The notes under the pieces were generated by a model. It did not search any database. It was given only the letters and a program-made list of their open reading frames with translations, and was not told where the DNA came from. A stretch of DNA of 8,919 nucleotides from Chloroflexota bacterium (lineage in GTDB: Bacteria; Chloroflexota; Anaerolineae; UBA3071), in NCBI GenBank assembly GCA_014383605.1, contig JACNHM010000380.1, forward strand, positions 1 through 8,919, read 5' to 3'. Shown here in pieces: positions 1-6,647 of this stretch. The translations under genes were made by a program, and so were the position numbers. Position 1 is the first letter of the stretch, and every line of letters starts with the position of its first letter.

Positions 1-60
1 GGTTACGGTGCTCTGATCGGCTCTCTCTACGTGCGCCCTTTGGAGATCTGGCGCAGGTAG
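1..60 (+). CDS. possible C-terminal end of a plus-strand gene (partial)
   Basis: Frame 1 is open from the window edge to a TAG at 58-60 and would encode about 19 residues (GYGALIGSLYVRPLEIWRR). The mix of small, aromatic and hydrophobic residues with a basic end looks like a genuine protein C-terminus, and a gene converging on the minus-strand operon would fit the strong hairpin at 234-281. The piece is too short to assign to a family, and a 60-base open frame in GC-rich DNA can easily arise by chance. Frame 3 is also open over this stretch. Confidence 0.2.
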   Translation, partial: GYGALIGSLYVRPLEIWRR

Positions 61-233
61 GCCGCGCTGCCCCGGCATCCTCGCTGGCCTCGATTAGGGC
101 TGACACCGGCCACATCAATTCAGTTTGCCACCCTTGCCCTCTGGCCGTGCCCAGTCGGAGGGCAAAGTGCTACAACGCACCCTAACATCACATCTGGGCA
201 AAGATGATAAGGGTGGGCTACGGAGCAGTCCTT
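61..233. other. intergenic spacer with no recognisable gene
   Basis: I see no convincing coding region here on either strand. The only structure is a short inverted repeat, TTGCCCTC at 134-141 with GAGGGCAA at 158-165. An alternative inner pairing, CTGG with CCAG (141-144 and 151-154), competes with it. Neither has a following T-run, so I do not call a terminator. Confidence 0.4.
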
Positions 234-281
234 CACAGGAAAGCCCCTGACAGCAAAGGCGCTGTCAGGGGCTTTCCTGTG
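234..281. terminator. perfect 21-bp hairpin, probable bidirectional terminator
   Basis: Bases 234-254 and 261-281 are exact reverse complements (21 bp) around a six-base loop. The core stem GCCCCTGACAGC is flanked by AAA on the left and TTT on the right, the symmetric layout of a two-way intrinsic terminator, although no long T-run follows on either side. It lies 35 bp downstream of the ATPase gene stop codon, so it most likely ends the minus-strand transporter transcript and may also stop transcription arriving from the left. A perfect stem this long could instead be a mobile hairpin element or an mRNA-stabilising structure. Confidence 0.6.
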
Positions 282-291
282 GGTATAGAAT

Positions 292-308
292 GGCGGCGAG
301 GCGCCGCC
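292..308. repeat. GC-only 7-bp hairpin just after the ATPase gene
   Basis: GGCGGCG (292-298) and CGCCGCC (302-308) pair around a three-base loop. This begins 8 bp beyond the ATPase stop codon at 316-318. It has no T-run, so it is a weak terminator candidate. It could protect the mRNA 3' end or work together with the longer hairpin at 234-281. Confidence 0.35.
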
Positions 309-315
309 TCTACAC

Positions 316-1164
316 TTATATCCTCTCCAGCATCTCCCTCAGGAAACGACCCGCCTCCGTCGGCTGGCCATTGCGGTAGAGGACAGTCCCCTCGATAGTC
401 AGATCCACCTCTATACCTTCCAGAACCGCGCGCCCCAGAGGGGAATTCTTGAGCATCTTCAAGTCCTCGCTATAGGGATCGCCAACAACATCCTCGCGCA
501 CGATGCGCCCCGAATCCAACACCACGATGCGCTCCGTCTGGCGGGCCACGGCCGGGTCATGGGTGACGACGATGACCGTGGTGCCCAACTCGCGGTTGAG
601 TTCGTGCATCAGACCGATCACTTCTGCCCCGCTCTGGGAGTCTAAGTCGCCCGTGGGCTCGTCGGCCAGAACCAGCGCGGGCTTATTGGCCAACGCCCGC
701 GCGATGGCGACCCGCTGACGCTCGCCACCGGAGAGGGCACTGGGCAAATGTCGCAGGCGTTCGCCCAGGCCCACCAACTCCAGCAGTTCCCTGGCTCTCT
801 CCCGGCGCTCCCTGCCGCTGATGCGCTGCTCGTACAACGGGATCTCTACGTTCTCCAGCGCCGTCAGGGTGGGTATCAGGTTGTGTAACTGAAACACAAA
901 TCCCACCGTCTGGCTGCGAAAGCGATCCAGGTTCTTCACCTTCGCCAAGTCCTGCCCGGCGACGATCACCTGGCCGCTGGTGGGCCGATCCAGCGCGCCG
1001 ATCAGGTGCAACAACGTAGACTTGCCGCTGCCCGATGGCCCCATCACGGAGACGAATTCCTTCTGCGTGATGCGCAGAGTCACCCCGTCCAGAGCTCGCA
1101 CCTCCGCGCCGTCGCCGTAGACCTTCGCGAGTTCTCGTGTTTCGACAATCGTTTCGTTTTCCAT
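316..1164 (-). CDS. ABC transporter ATP-binding protein, LolD/MacB type
   Basis: This 282-residue cytoplasmic ATPase would power the permease encoded just upstream. The nucleotide-binding elements are all present and in order: Walker A GPSGSGKS at 42-49, Q-loop Gln92 in FQLHNLIP, signature LSGGERQ at 144-150, Walker B VLADEP at 165-170 followed by a D-loop TGDLDS, and switch His202 in VVTHD. The FQLHNLIPTLTALENVEIP segment is typical of the MacB/LolD/FtsE branch that partners FtsX-type permeases. The start is supported by AAGGAG seven bases before the ATG. LolD-type proteins usually end near residue 230. This one continues about 45 residues (roughly 236-282, ending EMLERI) into a tail that looks like a small separate segment of unknown role. 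It is the last gene of the block and is followed by two hairpins. The substrate is not visible from sequence. Confidence 0.95.
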   Translation of the reverse strand: MENETIVETRELAKVYGDGAEVRALDGVTLRITQKEFVSVMGPSGSGKSTLLHLIGALDRPTSGQVIVAGQDLAKVKNLDRFRSQTVGFVFQLHNLIPTLTALENVEIPLYEQRISGRERRERARELLELVGLGERLRHLPSALSGGERQRVAIARALANKPALVLADEPTGDLDSQSGAEVIGLMHELNRELGTTVIVVTHDPAVARQTERIVVLDSGRIVREDVVGDPYSEDLKMLKNSPLGRAVLEGIEVDLTIEGTVLYRNGQPTEAGRFLREMLERI

Positions 1165-1190
1165 GGTTTCGCTCCTTAGACACGCTCAAT

Positions 1191-1256
1191 GTCCGATGTC
1201 CTAAGTCCTAAGTCCGACGTCTGACATAGGACTTCGGACCTGGGACTTCGGACTTA
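1191..1256. repeat. heptanucleotide repeat array between permease and ATPase genes
   Basis: The spacer is nearly all seven-base units. Five in-phase units of the form GTCCNAN/GTCTGAC fill 1191-1225. After a three-base gap, four units of the opposite orientation (GGACTTC, GGACCTG, GGACTTC, GGACTTA) fill 1229-1256. The two halves are imperfect reverse complements, so the transcript could fold into a hairpin between the two genes. The last unit supplies the TAA stop codon of the permease at 1254-1256. The pattern resembles the short tandemly repeated repetitive (STRR) heptamers known from filamentous cyanobacteria, but the sequence here is different. Confidence 0.8.
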
Positions 1257-3491
1257 TTCATACCTCAGCGCCTCAATGGGCTTGAGCCGCGATGCTCGCC
1301 AGGCCGGGTAGGCCCCGCCGACGCCCCCCAGCACAAGGGCAGTAACCAGGGCCTGGGCGAAAAGGCCAATACTGAAGCGGGCCTGCACAAAACCGGCGAA
1401 AAAGGGGATCTTGTTGAACAGTAGAATCAGCGCGACGCCGGCCACCAGACCCACCACGCTGCCGAGCAGGCTCAGAGTCAGCGACTCGCGCAGGATCATC
1501 ATCAGCACCCGCCCTTTGCGCCAGCCCAGCGCCCGCAACACGCCGATCTCTCGCGTGCGCTCGAAGACGCTCATCACCATCGTGTTCGTCATCCCTGCCC
1601 CACCTACCAGCAGAGCCAGGAATGCGATGGCCCAGGTGCCGGAGCGCATGAATTGGAGATCGGTCACGTCCTCGGCGAATTCGCTCGCCTGCGACACGGC
1701 AACCTCAGGGAAGCGGGCCTCGATTGTGCTCTCCACCGCCTCGGCCTGGTCCGGATCCTCCAACCGGATGCCCAGGAAACTGACCTTGTGCGGCTGGCCG
1801 AAGAGGGTCTGGGCATCACGCAGGCTGATGACCCCGCCCCCATCCTCAAAGGGCACGCCAGTCTCGTAGATGCCCACGATGCGGAAAGTGGTGTCAAACA
1901 GCCGCAACGTCTGGCCCACCTGCTTGCTCAAATTGTCTGCGGCCACCCGGCCGATGATGACCTGCCGATTGGCAACCAGGGGCTCTCCTTCCACAATGCG
2001 GAAATCGCCAATCCCGTATCCCAGGGGATGGTAGCCGAAGACGACGAAGAAGGGCAGGTTGCCGACAGTCGCGTAGCCAGTCAGAAAGCCCTCGGCATGC
2101 TGCACGCCGGGGAGGGCAGCAATGCGTTTCACGATCCCCTGGTCAATGGTGCTCAGGTCTATCGAAGCGCCGGCTTCCATACCCGCCAGATGAACGCCTT
2201 CCTTGCTGGCCACGGCCGTCATCTCGTCCACGAGACCATCGGACAGTCCTCCCAGGCCGACCATGGCCATGATGGCAATACCGATGCCAGTCAGGGTAAG
2301 CAGCGTGCGGGTTGGTTGCCGCAGGAGGTTGCGCAGCGCCGCCCCGCCGAAGGGCAGGCGCACCGACCGGGTTCCCGCCCCGCTCTCGGCCCGCATGGCC
2401 TCCGCTGGCATCAAGCGGGACGCCCGCCAGGCCGGGTATGCCCCACCCACCAGGCCCAGCGCCAGGGCCACGCCCATGCTCTGCGCAAAGAGGTTGAGGG
2501 AGAAAATGTTGGGCAAGACACTGCTCACCATGGGCAGTTGCTTCACCGCCCACACCGCCGCCACGCCCAGGCCGGCCCCCACCAACCCGCCCAGCCCGCA
2601 CAGGGCCAGGGATTCGCCCAGAACCATGCCCAGGATCCGGCGGGGACGCCACCCGAGGGCTCGCAAGGTCCCGAATTCCCTGGTGCGTTCGAAGATGCTC
2701 ATCAGCACCGTGTTCATCACCCCCACCCCGCCGATGAGCACCGCCAGGAGGGAGACGGCCTGGGTGAAGGCCCGAATCATAGCCAGCCAATCCTGCTTCT
2801 CGACGAAGTCGGACGACAGGGTAGCGGTGAGGTCAGAGAAGCGCTGCTCGATGCGCTGGCGCACCCATTCCGCGTCGTGGACGTCCCGCAGTTTGATCAA
2901 GAAGGCGTTTACCTGCCGGGGATGCTTGGAAAGGTCCTGGGCATCCTCGAGCAGGACGATGCCCGCACCGTCCTCGAAGGGAGTTCCCGTTTCGTAGATG
3001 CCCACGATGCGGTAGGTGATCTCGTAGAGTCGCAGCGTGTCGCCGACCTTTTTGCCCAGATCGTCCGCTGCTGCCCATCCCAGGATGAGGGGTCGCCCCC
3101 CGTGCTTCGCCGCTCGCTCCGTAAGCCCTTCGCCTTCCACAATCTTGAAGTGCTGAATGGCGAACCCATCGGGCTCGTAGCCAAAGGCGATGAAGTAGGG
3201 CATACCCTCTGTAGCGGCAAAGGTGTAGACCATGCCAGTCACCTCTTCGACTCCAGGCAGGTTTGCCAGGGCCAGCCCCACCTCCTCGTCCACGGCACTG
3301 AAGGCGATGTCCACCGAGTCGGCCTGGGCCACCAGCAGATCAGCTCCACTGCCGCCGGAGATGGCACCATAACCAGCTACGAGTCCTTCGGCCAGCGCCC
3401 CCAGCGCAACAATAGCCGCCACGCCGATGGCGACGCCGGCCATGGTGAGAAACGTGCGAGTTTTGCGACGCAGGAGACTCTTAAGGATCAT
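1254..3491 (-). CDS. ABC transporter permease, tandem-duplicated FtsX/MacB type
   Basis: This 745-residue membrane protein consists of two copies of one module, offset by about 376 residues. Each copy has an N-terminal membrane helix (about 14-36 and 395-415), an extracytoplasmic MacB-like domain, then three helices with the FtsX signature. Matching pairs are RIVGIYETGTPFEDG (161-175) with RIVGIYETGVPFEDG (537-551), FERTREFGTLRALGW (267-281) with FERTREIGVLRALGW (643-657), and GGAYPAWRASRL near 349 and 725. That gives about eight membrane spans. MacB-type permeases usually have four and work as dimers, so this chain may serve as both halves. The frame extends to a GTG at 3545, but those 18 codons are translated repeat DNA. 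I place the start at the ATG at 3491, with GAGG eight bases upstream and the family-typical opening MILKSLLRRKTRTFLTMAG. It lies between the adaptor and ATPase genes. Confidence 0.93.
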   Translation of the reverse strand: MILKSLLRRKTRTFLTMAGVAIGVAAIVALGALAEGLVAGYGAISGGSGADLLVAQADSVDIAFSAVDEEVGLALANLPGVEEVTGMVYTFAATEGMPYFIAFGYEPDGFAIQHFKIVEGEGLTERAAKHGGRPLILGWAAADDLGKKVGDTLRLYEITYRIVGIYETGTPFEDGAGIVLLEDAQDLSKHPRQVNAFLIKLRDVHDAEWVRQRIEQRFSDLTATLSSDFVEKQDWLAMIRAFTQAVSLLAVLIGGVGVMNTVLMSIFERTREFGTLRALGWRPRRILGMVLGESLALCGLGGLVGAGLGVAAVWAVKQLPMVSSVLPNIFSLNLFAQSMGVALALGLVGGAYPAWRASRLMPAEAMRAESGAGTRSVRLPFGGAALRNLLRQPTRTLLTLTGIGIAIMAMVGLGGLSDGLVDEMTAVASKEGVHLAGMEAGASIDLSTIDQGIVKRIAALPGVQHAEGFLTGYATVGNLPFFVVFGYHPLGYGIGDFRIVEGEPLVANRQVIIGRVAADNLSKQVGQTLRLFDTTFRIVGIYETGVPFEDGGGVISLRDAQTLFGQPHKVSFLGIRLEDPDQAEAVESTIEARFPEVAVSQASEFAEDVTDLQFMRSGTWAIAFLALLVGGAGMTNTMVMSVFERTREIGVLRALGWRKGRVLMMILRESLTLSLLGSVVGLVAGVALILLFNKIPFFAGFVQARFSIGLFAQALVTALVLGGVGGAYPAWRASRLKPIEALRYE

Positions 3492-3509
3492 AAAATTCGC
3501 CTCGTAAAA

Positions 3510-3557
3510 GTGATACGTGAAACGGATGATTTTCTCACGTTTCACGCATCACGTTTC
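3510..3557. repeat. heptanucleotide repeat array between adaptor and permease genes
   Basis: Two units in one orientation (GTGATAC, GTGAAAC at 3510-3523) face three units in the opposite orientation (ACGTTTC, ACGCATC, ACGTTTC at 3537-3557), separated by about 13 bases. The halves are near reverse complements and could fold. The last unit overlaps the TGA stop codon of the adaptor gene (3556-3558). The unit differs from those at the other two junctions, but the seven-base period is the same. Confidence 0.75.
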
Positions 3558-5031
3558 ATTCTCCCACCTCAATATCCACAAACGCGGTCATGCCCCATCG
3601 GATGGCCGGATCGGTCTCGTCCAGGACGATGACTACCGTGTAGTGGACCCCTCCAGCGCCGGGCTCGGCCATGGGGGAGACCCGGATGACGTGACCGGCG
3701 AAGACCCGCTCCGGGAGGGCGTCAAAAGTGACCGTGGCTTGCTGGCCGACTGCCACCCGCGCCACGTCCATCTCGTCCAGATCGGTGGTCTCGACGCGCA
3801 GGGTGCTCAAGTCGCCCAAAACCAGCACCGGCGTGCCGGGGGCGGTCACTTCACCCTCTTGCAAGTAGACCAGGCCCACTGTTCCTTCAAAGGGCGCAAC
3901 CAGCGTGGTCTTCGCCAGCGCCGACTCTGCCTGAGCTAGCGCCGCTTCCGCCTGGGCCACCTGCGCTTCCAGTATGGCGATCTCCTCCGCCGTGGCCCCG
4001 GCCTTCAGCCGATCCCGCTGCGCCTCCGCCTGGGCCAGTTGCCCCTCAGCGACCTCCACCTGGGCCTGGGCTGCGGCCACCCCCACCCTGGCCAGCTTCT
4101 CCTGGCCCTGCGCCCCGACGACGGCGTCCTGCGTCTGGGTCAGCGCCGCCTCCGCTGCGTCCACGCCCGCCTCGGCGATGGTCACCTGGGCCTGGGCTGC
4201 GCTCACGCCGGCCTTGGCGGCGGCGATTTCTTCCTCAGTCGCCCCCGCCTTCAGCAGATCCACCTGCGCCTGGGCCTGCTCCACCGTCGCCAGCGCCTGC
4301 CGATAGGCGATTCCAACCGGTGTGGATTCGGCTCCCGGCTGCCAGGCAATGACGTCGTAAGCCTGCTTCGCGCCTTCCAGCCCTGCCTGTGCCTGACGAA
4401 GGGCCGCCTCAGCAGCAGCGATTTCCTCCGGCCGGGCGCCGGCTTGCAGGCGCGCCAGTTCTGCTTGCGCCCTGGTCAGATTCGCCTTCGCCGCATCCAA
4501 CATACCCTGGGCCTGGGCCAGCGCCGCCTCCGTTGCGTCCACCGTGTGTTCGGCCTGTTTCAGGTTAGCGTTGGCAATCTCGGGACTGATCTCTGCCTGG
4601 GCCAATGCTGCCTCGGCCACCGCCACGCCCCCCTGTGCTGCGGCCACAGCTCCCTCAGCAGCGGCGATCTCCTCCGGCGTCGCCCCTGCCTTGGCTACCG
4701 CCAGTTGTGCCTGGGCGGTCGCCAGCGCGGCGCGGGCCTGGGCCACGGCGTGCTCCAGATCGGTCGCGTCCAGGCGAGCCAGCACCTCCCCGGCGTCCAC
4801 CTCGCTCCCCTCAGCCACGAGCCACTCCACTCGCCCGCCGGTCTCGAAGCTCAACGTCGCCCACCGCTCTGGCACCACCTTTCCCGATGCCGTCACCACG
4901 TTGCCAAAAACCGCCGGCAAGGCTGGGTTCTCCTCCGGTGCCGAAACAGCTTTCTGCTCTGCGCATCCCGTCGCCACCAGGCTGATTATCAAAACGATTG
5001 CCAACATTCGCCCTATCAGTTTTCGCGACAT
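3556..5031 (-). CDS. lipoprotein periplasmic adaptor, HlyD/MacA family
   Basis: This 491-residue adaptor would link the FtsX-type permease to its extracytoplasmic target. Residues 1-23 are a lipoprotein signal: basic start, hydrophobic core, then ATG before Cys23, which would be lipidated. The first lipoyl half-motif is around 49-92 (SGKVVPERWATLSF, then GGRVEWLVAEG). A very long Ala/Gln/Glu-rich helical region at 93-372 follows. The second lipoyl half is LVAPFEGTVG at 377-386, and a beta-barrel region runs to the end. Inside the helical part, AGATPEEIAAAE-like motifs recur at 115, 197, 262 and 344, spaced 82, 65 and 82. A longer open frame reaches 5472, but those codons overlap the next gene. 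The ATG at 5031 has GGGAGG six bases upstream and begins the signal peptide. No TolC-like gene is present, so it may work without an outer-membrane channel, as in YknXYZ-type systems. Confidence 0.93.
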   Translation of the reverse strand: MSRKLIGRMLAIVLIISLVATGCAEQKAVSAPEENPALPAVFGNVVTASGKVVPERWATLSFETGGRVEWLVAEGSEVDAGEVLARLDATDLEHAVAQARAALATAQAQLAVAKAGATPEEIAAAEGAVAAAQGGVAVAEAALAQAEISPEIANANLKQAEHTVDATEAALAQAQGMLDAAKANLTRAQAELARLQAGARPEEIAAAEAALRQAQAGLEGAKQAYDVIAWQPGAESTPVGIAYRQALATVEQAQAQVDLLKAGATEEEIAAAKAGVSAAQAQVTIAEAGVDAAEAALTQTQDAVVGAQGQEKLARVGVAAAQAQVEVAEGQLAQAEAQRDRLKAGATAEEIAILEAQVAQAEAALAQAESALAKTTLVAPFEGTVGLVYLQEGEVTAPGTPVLVLGDLSTLRVETTDLDEMDVARVAVGQQATVTFDALPERVFAGHVIRVSPMAEPGAGGVHYTVVIVLDETDPAIRWGMTAFVDIEVGE

Positions 5032-5046
5032 CGTGTACCTCCCAGT

Positions 5047-5081
5047 GATTAGAGATTGGAGATTGGAGATTAGAGAATCGG
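5047..5081. repeat. heptanucleotide direct repeat upstream of adaptor gene
   Basis: Four in-phase units alternate as GATTAGA, GATTGGA, GATTGGA, GATTAGA (5047-5074). A degenerate fifth, GAATCGG, follows (5075-5081). All units run in one orientation, unlike the two other arrays. The array ends just outside the adaptor's ribosome binding site (5038-5043) and fills most of the 59-bp gap to the next gene. Confidence 0.8.
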
Positions 5082-5090
5082 CCATCTCGA

Positions 5091-5816
5091 TTACCATACG
5101 CCAGGCAGCAAGCGGTATCGCACCCGCTGGGCATAATCTTTGTAGCCATCGAGTTCCTCTTGGAGCGTCGTGTCCTCCAATGCCGTACGAACGATCATCA
5201 GCAATGCCGCCAGCCCGCCTGGGATCAGTGCCCATAGTGAACCGAGTATCAACGGGACCGTAAGGGAGTGAATCATCGCGCCGACGTAACCCGGATGGCG
5301 CACGAACTGGTATGGCCCGGTGGTGCAGACGGTGTGCCCGCGGTCCTCCTGGATGCGGACAACCGTTGAGAAGTAGGCGTTCGATACCATCGCCCAACTG
5401 AAGAGCGCGAACCCCAGTGCGAAGGCTACAGCACCGGTGATATGGAGGCCAAACAAGATCTGCCCAGTCCACCCGAAGCGAATATCCAGCCCAGCGATGA
5501 GCGGAATAAACACAAAGTACATCACGCCGAACAGACCGCCGACGATTTTGTCCCAGTCTTTCATCCCTCGGGCTTCAGCGCGTTCTGCGATGGTCTCCGG
5601 GCTGTAGCGCATCATGATGGCGGCGTTGATAAGAACAGCCATCAAGTAAAAACCGATATAGACCCACGCCCACACCCAGTCGAGCCGCCACGACAAGAGA
5701 AACAGGATTGCTGCCTGGACCACAATTAGGATGAACACCTGCACCACCCGTTTCACGATACCGGCTTTCACATCCGGTTCCAGTCGTTGCTCATCATGTG
5801 TGACATTTGCGTTCAT
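5091..5816 (-). CDS. isoprenylcysteine carboxyl methyltransferase-like membrane protein (copy 1)
   Basis: This 241-residue protein has about five hydrophobic segments and the C-terminal signature of the ICMT/phospholipid methyltransferase superfamily: GPYQFVRHPGYVG at 167-179, with the conserved RHP, and RTALEDTTL at 210-218 followed by GYKDYAQRVRYRLLPGVW at 224-241. In eukaryotes the family uses S-adenosylmethionine to methylate prenylated cysteine. Bacterial members are widespread but mostly have unknown substrates, which could be lipids or small lipophilic molecules. It starts 11 bp after the stop of a paralogous gene, with only a weak Shine-Dalgarno (GGGGTAGGA), so translational coupling is likely. 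The adaptor gene begins 59 bp downstream. The specific substrate cannot be read from sequence. Confidence 0.88.
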   Translation of the reverse strand: MNANVTHDEQRLEPDVKAGIVKRVVQVFILIVVQAAILFLLSWRLDWVWAWVYIGFYLMAVLINAAIMMRYSPETIAERAEARGMKDWDKIVGGLFGVMYFVFIPLIAGLDIRFGWTGQILFGLHITGAVAFALGFALFSWAMVSNAYFSTVVRIQEDRGHTVCTTGPYQFVRHPGYVGAMIHSLTVPLILGSLWALIPGGLAALLMIVRTALEDTTLQEELDGYKDYAQRVRYRLLPGVW

Positions 5817-5827
5817 GATTCCTACCC

Positions 5828-6559
5828 CTACCAGATGCCCGGCACGAGACGATAGCGTACCTTCTGCGCGTACTCTTTGTAACCGTCGAGTTCCTCTAGC
5901 AATGTTTTATCTTCCAACGCGGTGCGGATGACTGTGACCACCGCCACCAGACTGCATGGGATGAGCGCCCACAGCGAGCCAAGCAGAAACGGCGTCAAAA
6001 GGCAGGAGACAATTCCAGTGGCGTAGGCCGGATGGCGCACGAACCGATAGGGCCCGTCGGCGACGACGGTTTGACCCCGGTCTTTCTGGATGCGCACCAC
6101 GGCTGAGAAATATCTGTTCACCGCCATGGCCCAGGTACCGACAACGTAGCCCGGCACCATGATGGCCAGTGGAGCAAGCTGGAACGCGAGGGGAATCTGT
6201 GGCGACCACCCGAAGCGTTCATCCAACCCCGCCACGATCATCATGGCCAGCGGGCCAATCAGGAGCAGGAAAAAGAGAATCGGCCGATCCCAGCCTTTGA
6301 CGTCCTCCCGCTCGAGGGATCGGGCGCGTTCCGCTATCAAATCCGGGTGTGTGCGTATCACGATAATCCGGCTGATAAACGTGAAAGAAACAGCTATGCC
6401 GACATAGACCCAACCCCACACCCAATTCAAGCGACCCGCCGCGATGAACAAGACCATTGGCAGTAGCAACATGAATGCAGCGAACCTGAGCCAAACTTTC
6501 CAGCCAACCGCCTTGATTACCTCAGATGCCCCTTTTGGTTGCTCAACATTGGTGTTCAT
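5828..6559 (-). CDS. isoprenylcysteine carboxyl methyltransferase-like membrane protein (copy 2)
   Basis: This 243-residue paralog of the downstream gene has the same hydrophobic layout. Its signature is GPYRFVRHPAYATG at 169-182, then RTALEDKTL at 212-220 and GYKEYAQKVRYRLVPGIW at 226-243. The two proteins align end to end almost without gaps. They are most alike in the C-terminal 100 residues (shared GSLWALIP, RTALED, ELDGYK) and more diverged in the N-terminal helices, which points to an old tandem duplication. The start at 6559 is supported by AGGAGG five bases upstream. The 88-bp gap to the class I methyltransferase gene (6560-6647) holds this ribosome binding site and nothing else I can identify; in particular, I see no attC-like fold there. 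The substrate is unknown. Confidence 0.88.
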   Translation of the reverse strand: MNTNVEQPKGASEVIKAVGWKVWLRFAAFMLLLPMVLFIAAGRLNWVWGWVYVGIAVSFTFISRIIVIRTHPDLIAERARSLEREDVKGWDRPILFFLLLIGPLAMMIVAGLDERFGWSPQIPLAFQLAPLAIMVPGYVVGTWAMAVNRYFSAVVRIQKDRGQTVVADGPYRFVRHPAYATGIVSCLLTPFLLGSLWALIPCSLVAVVTVIRTALEDKTLLEELDGYKEYAQKVRYRLVPGIW

Positions 6560-6647
6560 TTGTCCCTCCTGTAAGATGTTCTATAGGTTTCCTCTCCACC
6601 CACTCCTGATGCAGCCCCACGTCACGGTCATAACTGCGTTTCCGCTC

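Noticed and set aside
1191..1256. CRISPR-like array
   Set aside because: Units are seven bases, contiguous and without unique spacers, and no cas gene is present. This is a short tandem repeat, not a CRISPR.
1653..3632. A 659-codon open frame on the plus strand opposite the permease gene
   Set aside because: Its product is rich in His, Gln, Gly and Asp with no recognisable domain, and it mirrors the strongly family-typical permease on the other strand. Long antisense frames are common in GC-rich genes.
3556..5031. RND-type efflux adaptor
   Set aside because: The neighbours are an FtsX-type permease and an ABC ATPase, not an RND pump, and the lipoprotein adaptor fits the MacA/YknX type.
4039..5052. 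A 337-codon plus-strand frame opposite the adaptor gene
   Set aside because: It is the antisense of the Ala/Gln-repeat helical region, which produces low-complexity Leu/Arg/His-rich text. No independent start signal or domain is visible.
5032..5472. A 147-codon N-terminal extension of the adaptor gene
   Set aside because: It overlaps the ICMT-like gene in another frame. The ATG at 5031 has a good ribosome binding site and begins a lipoprotein signal peptide.
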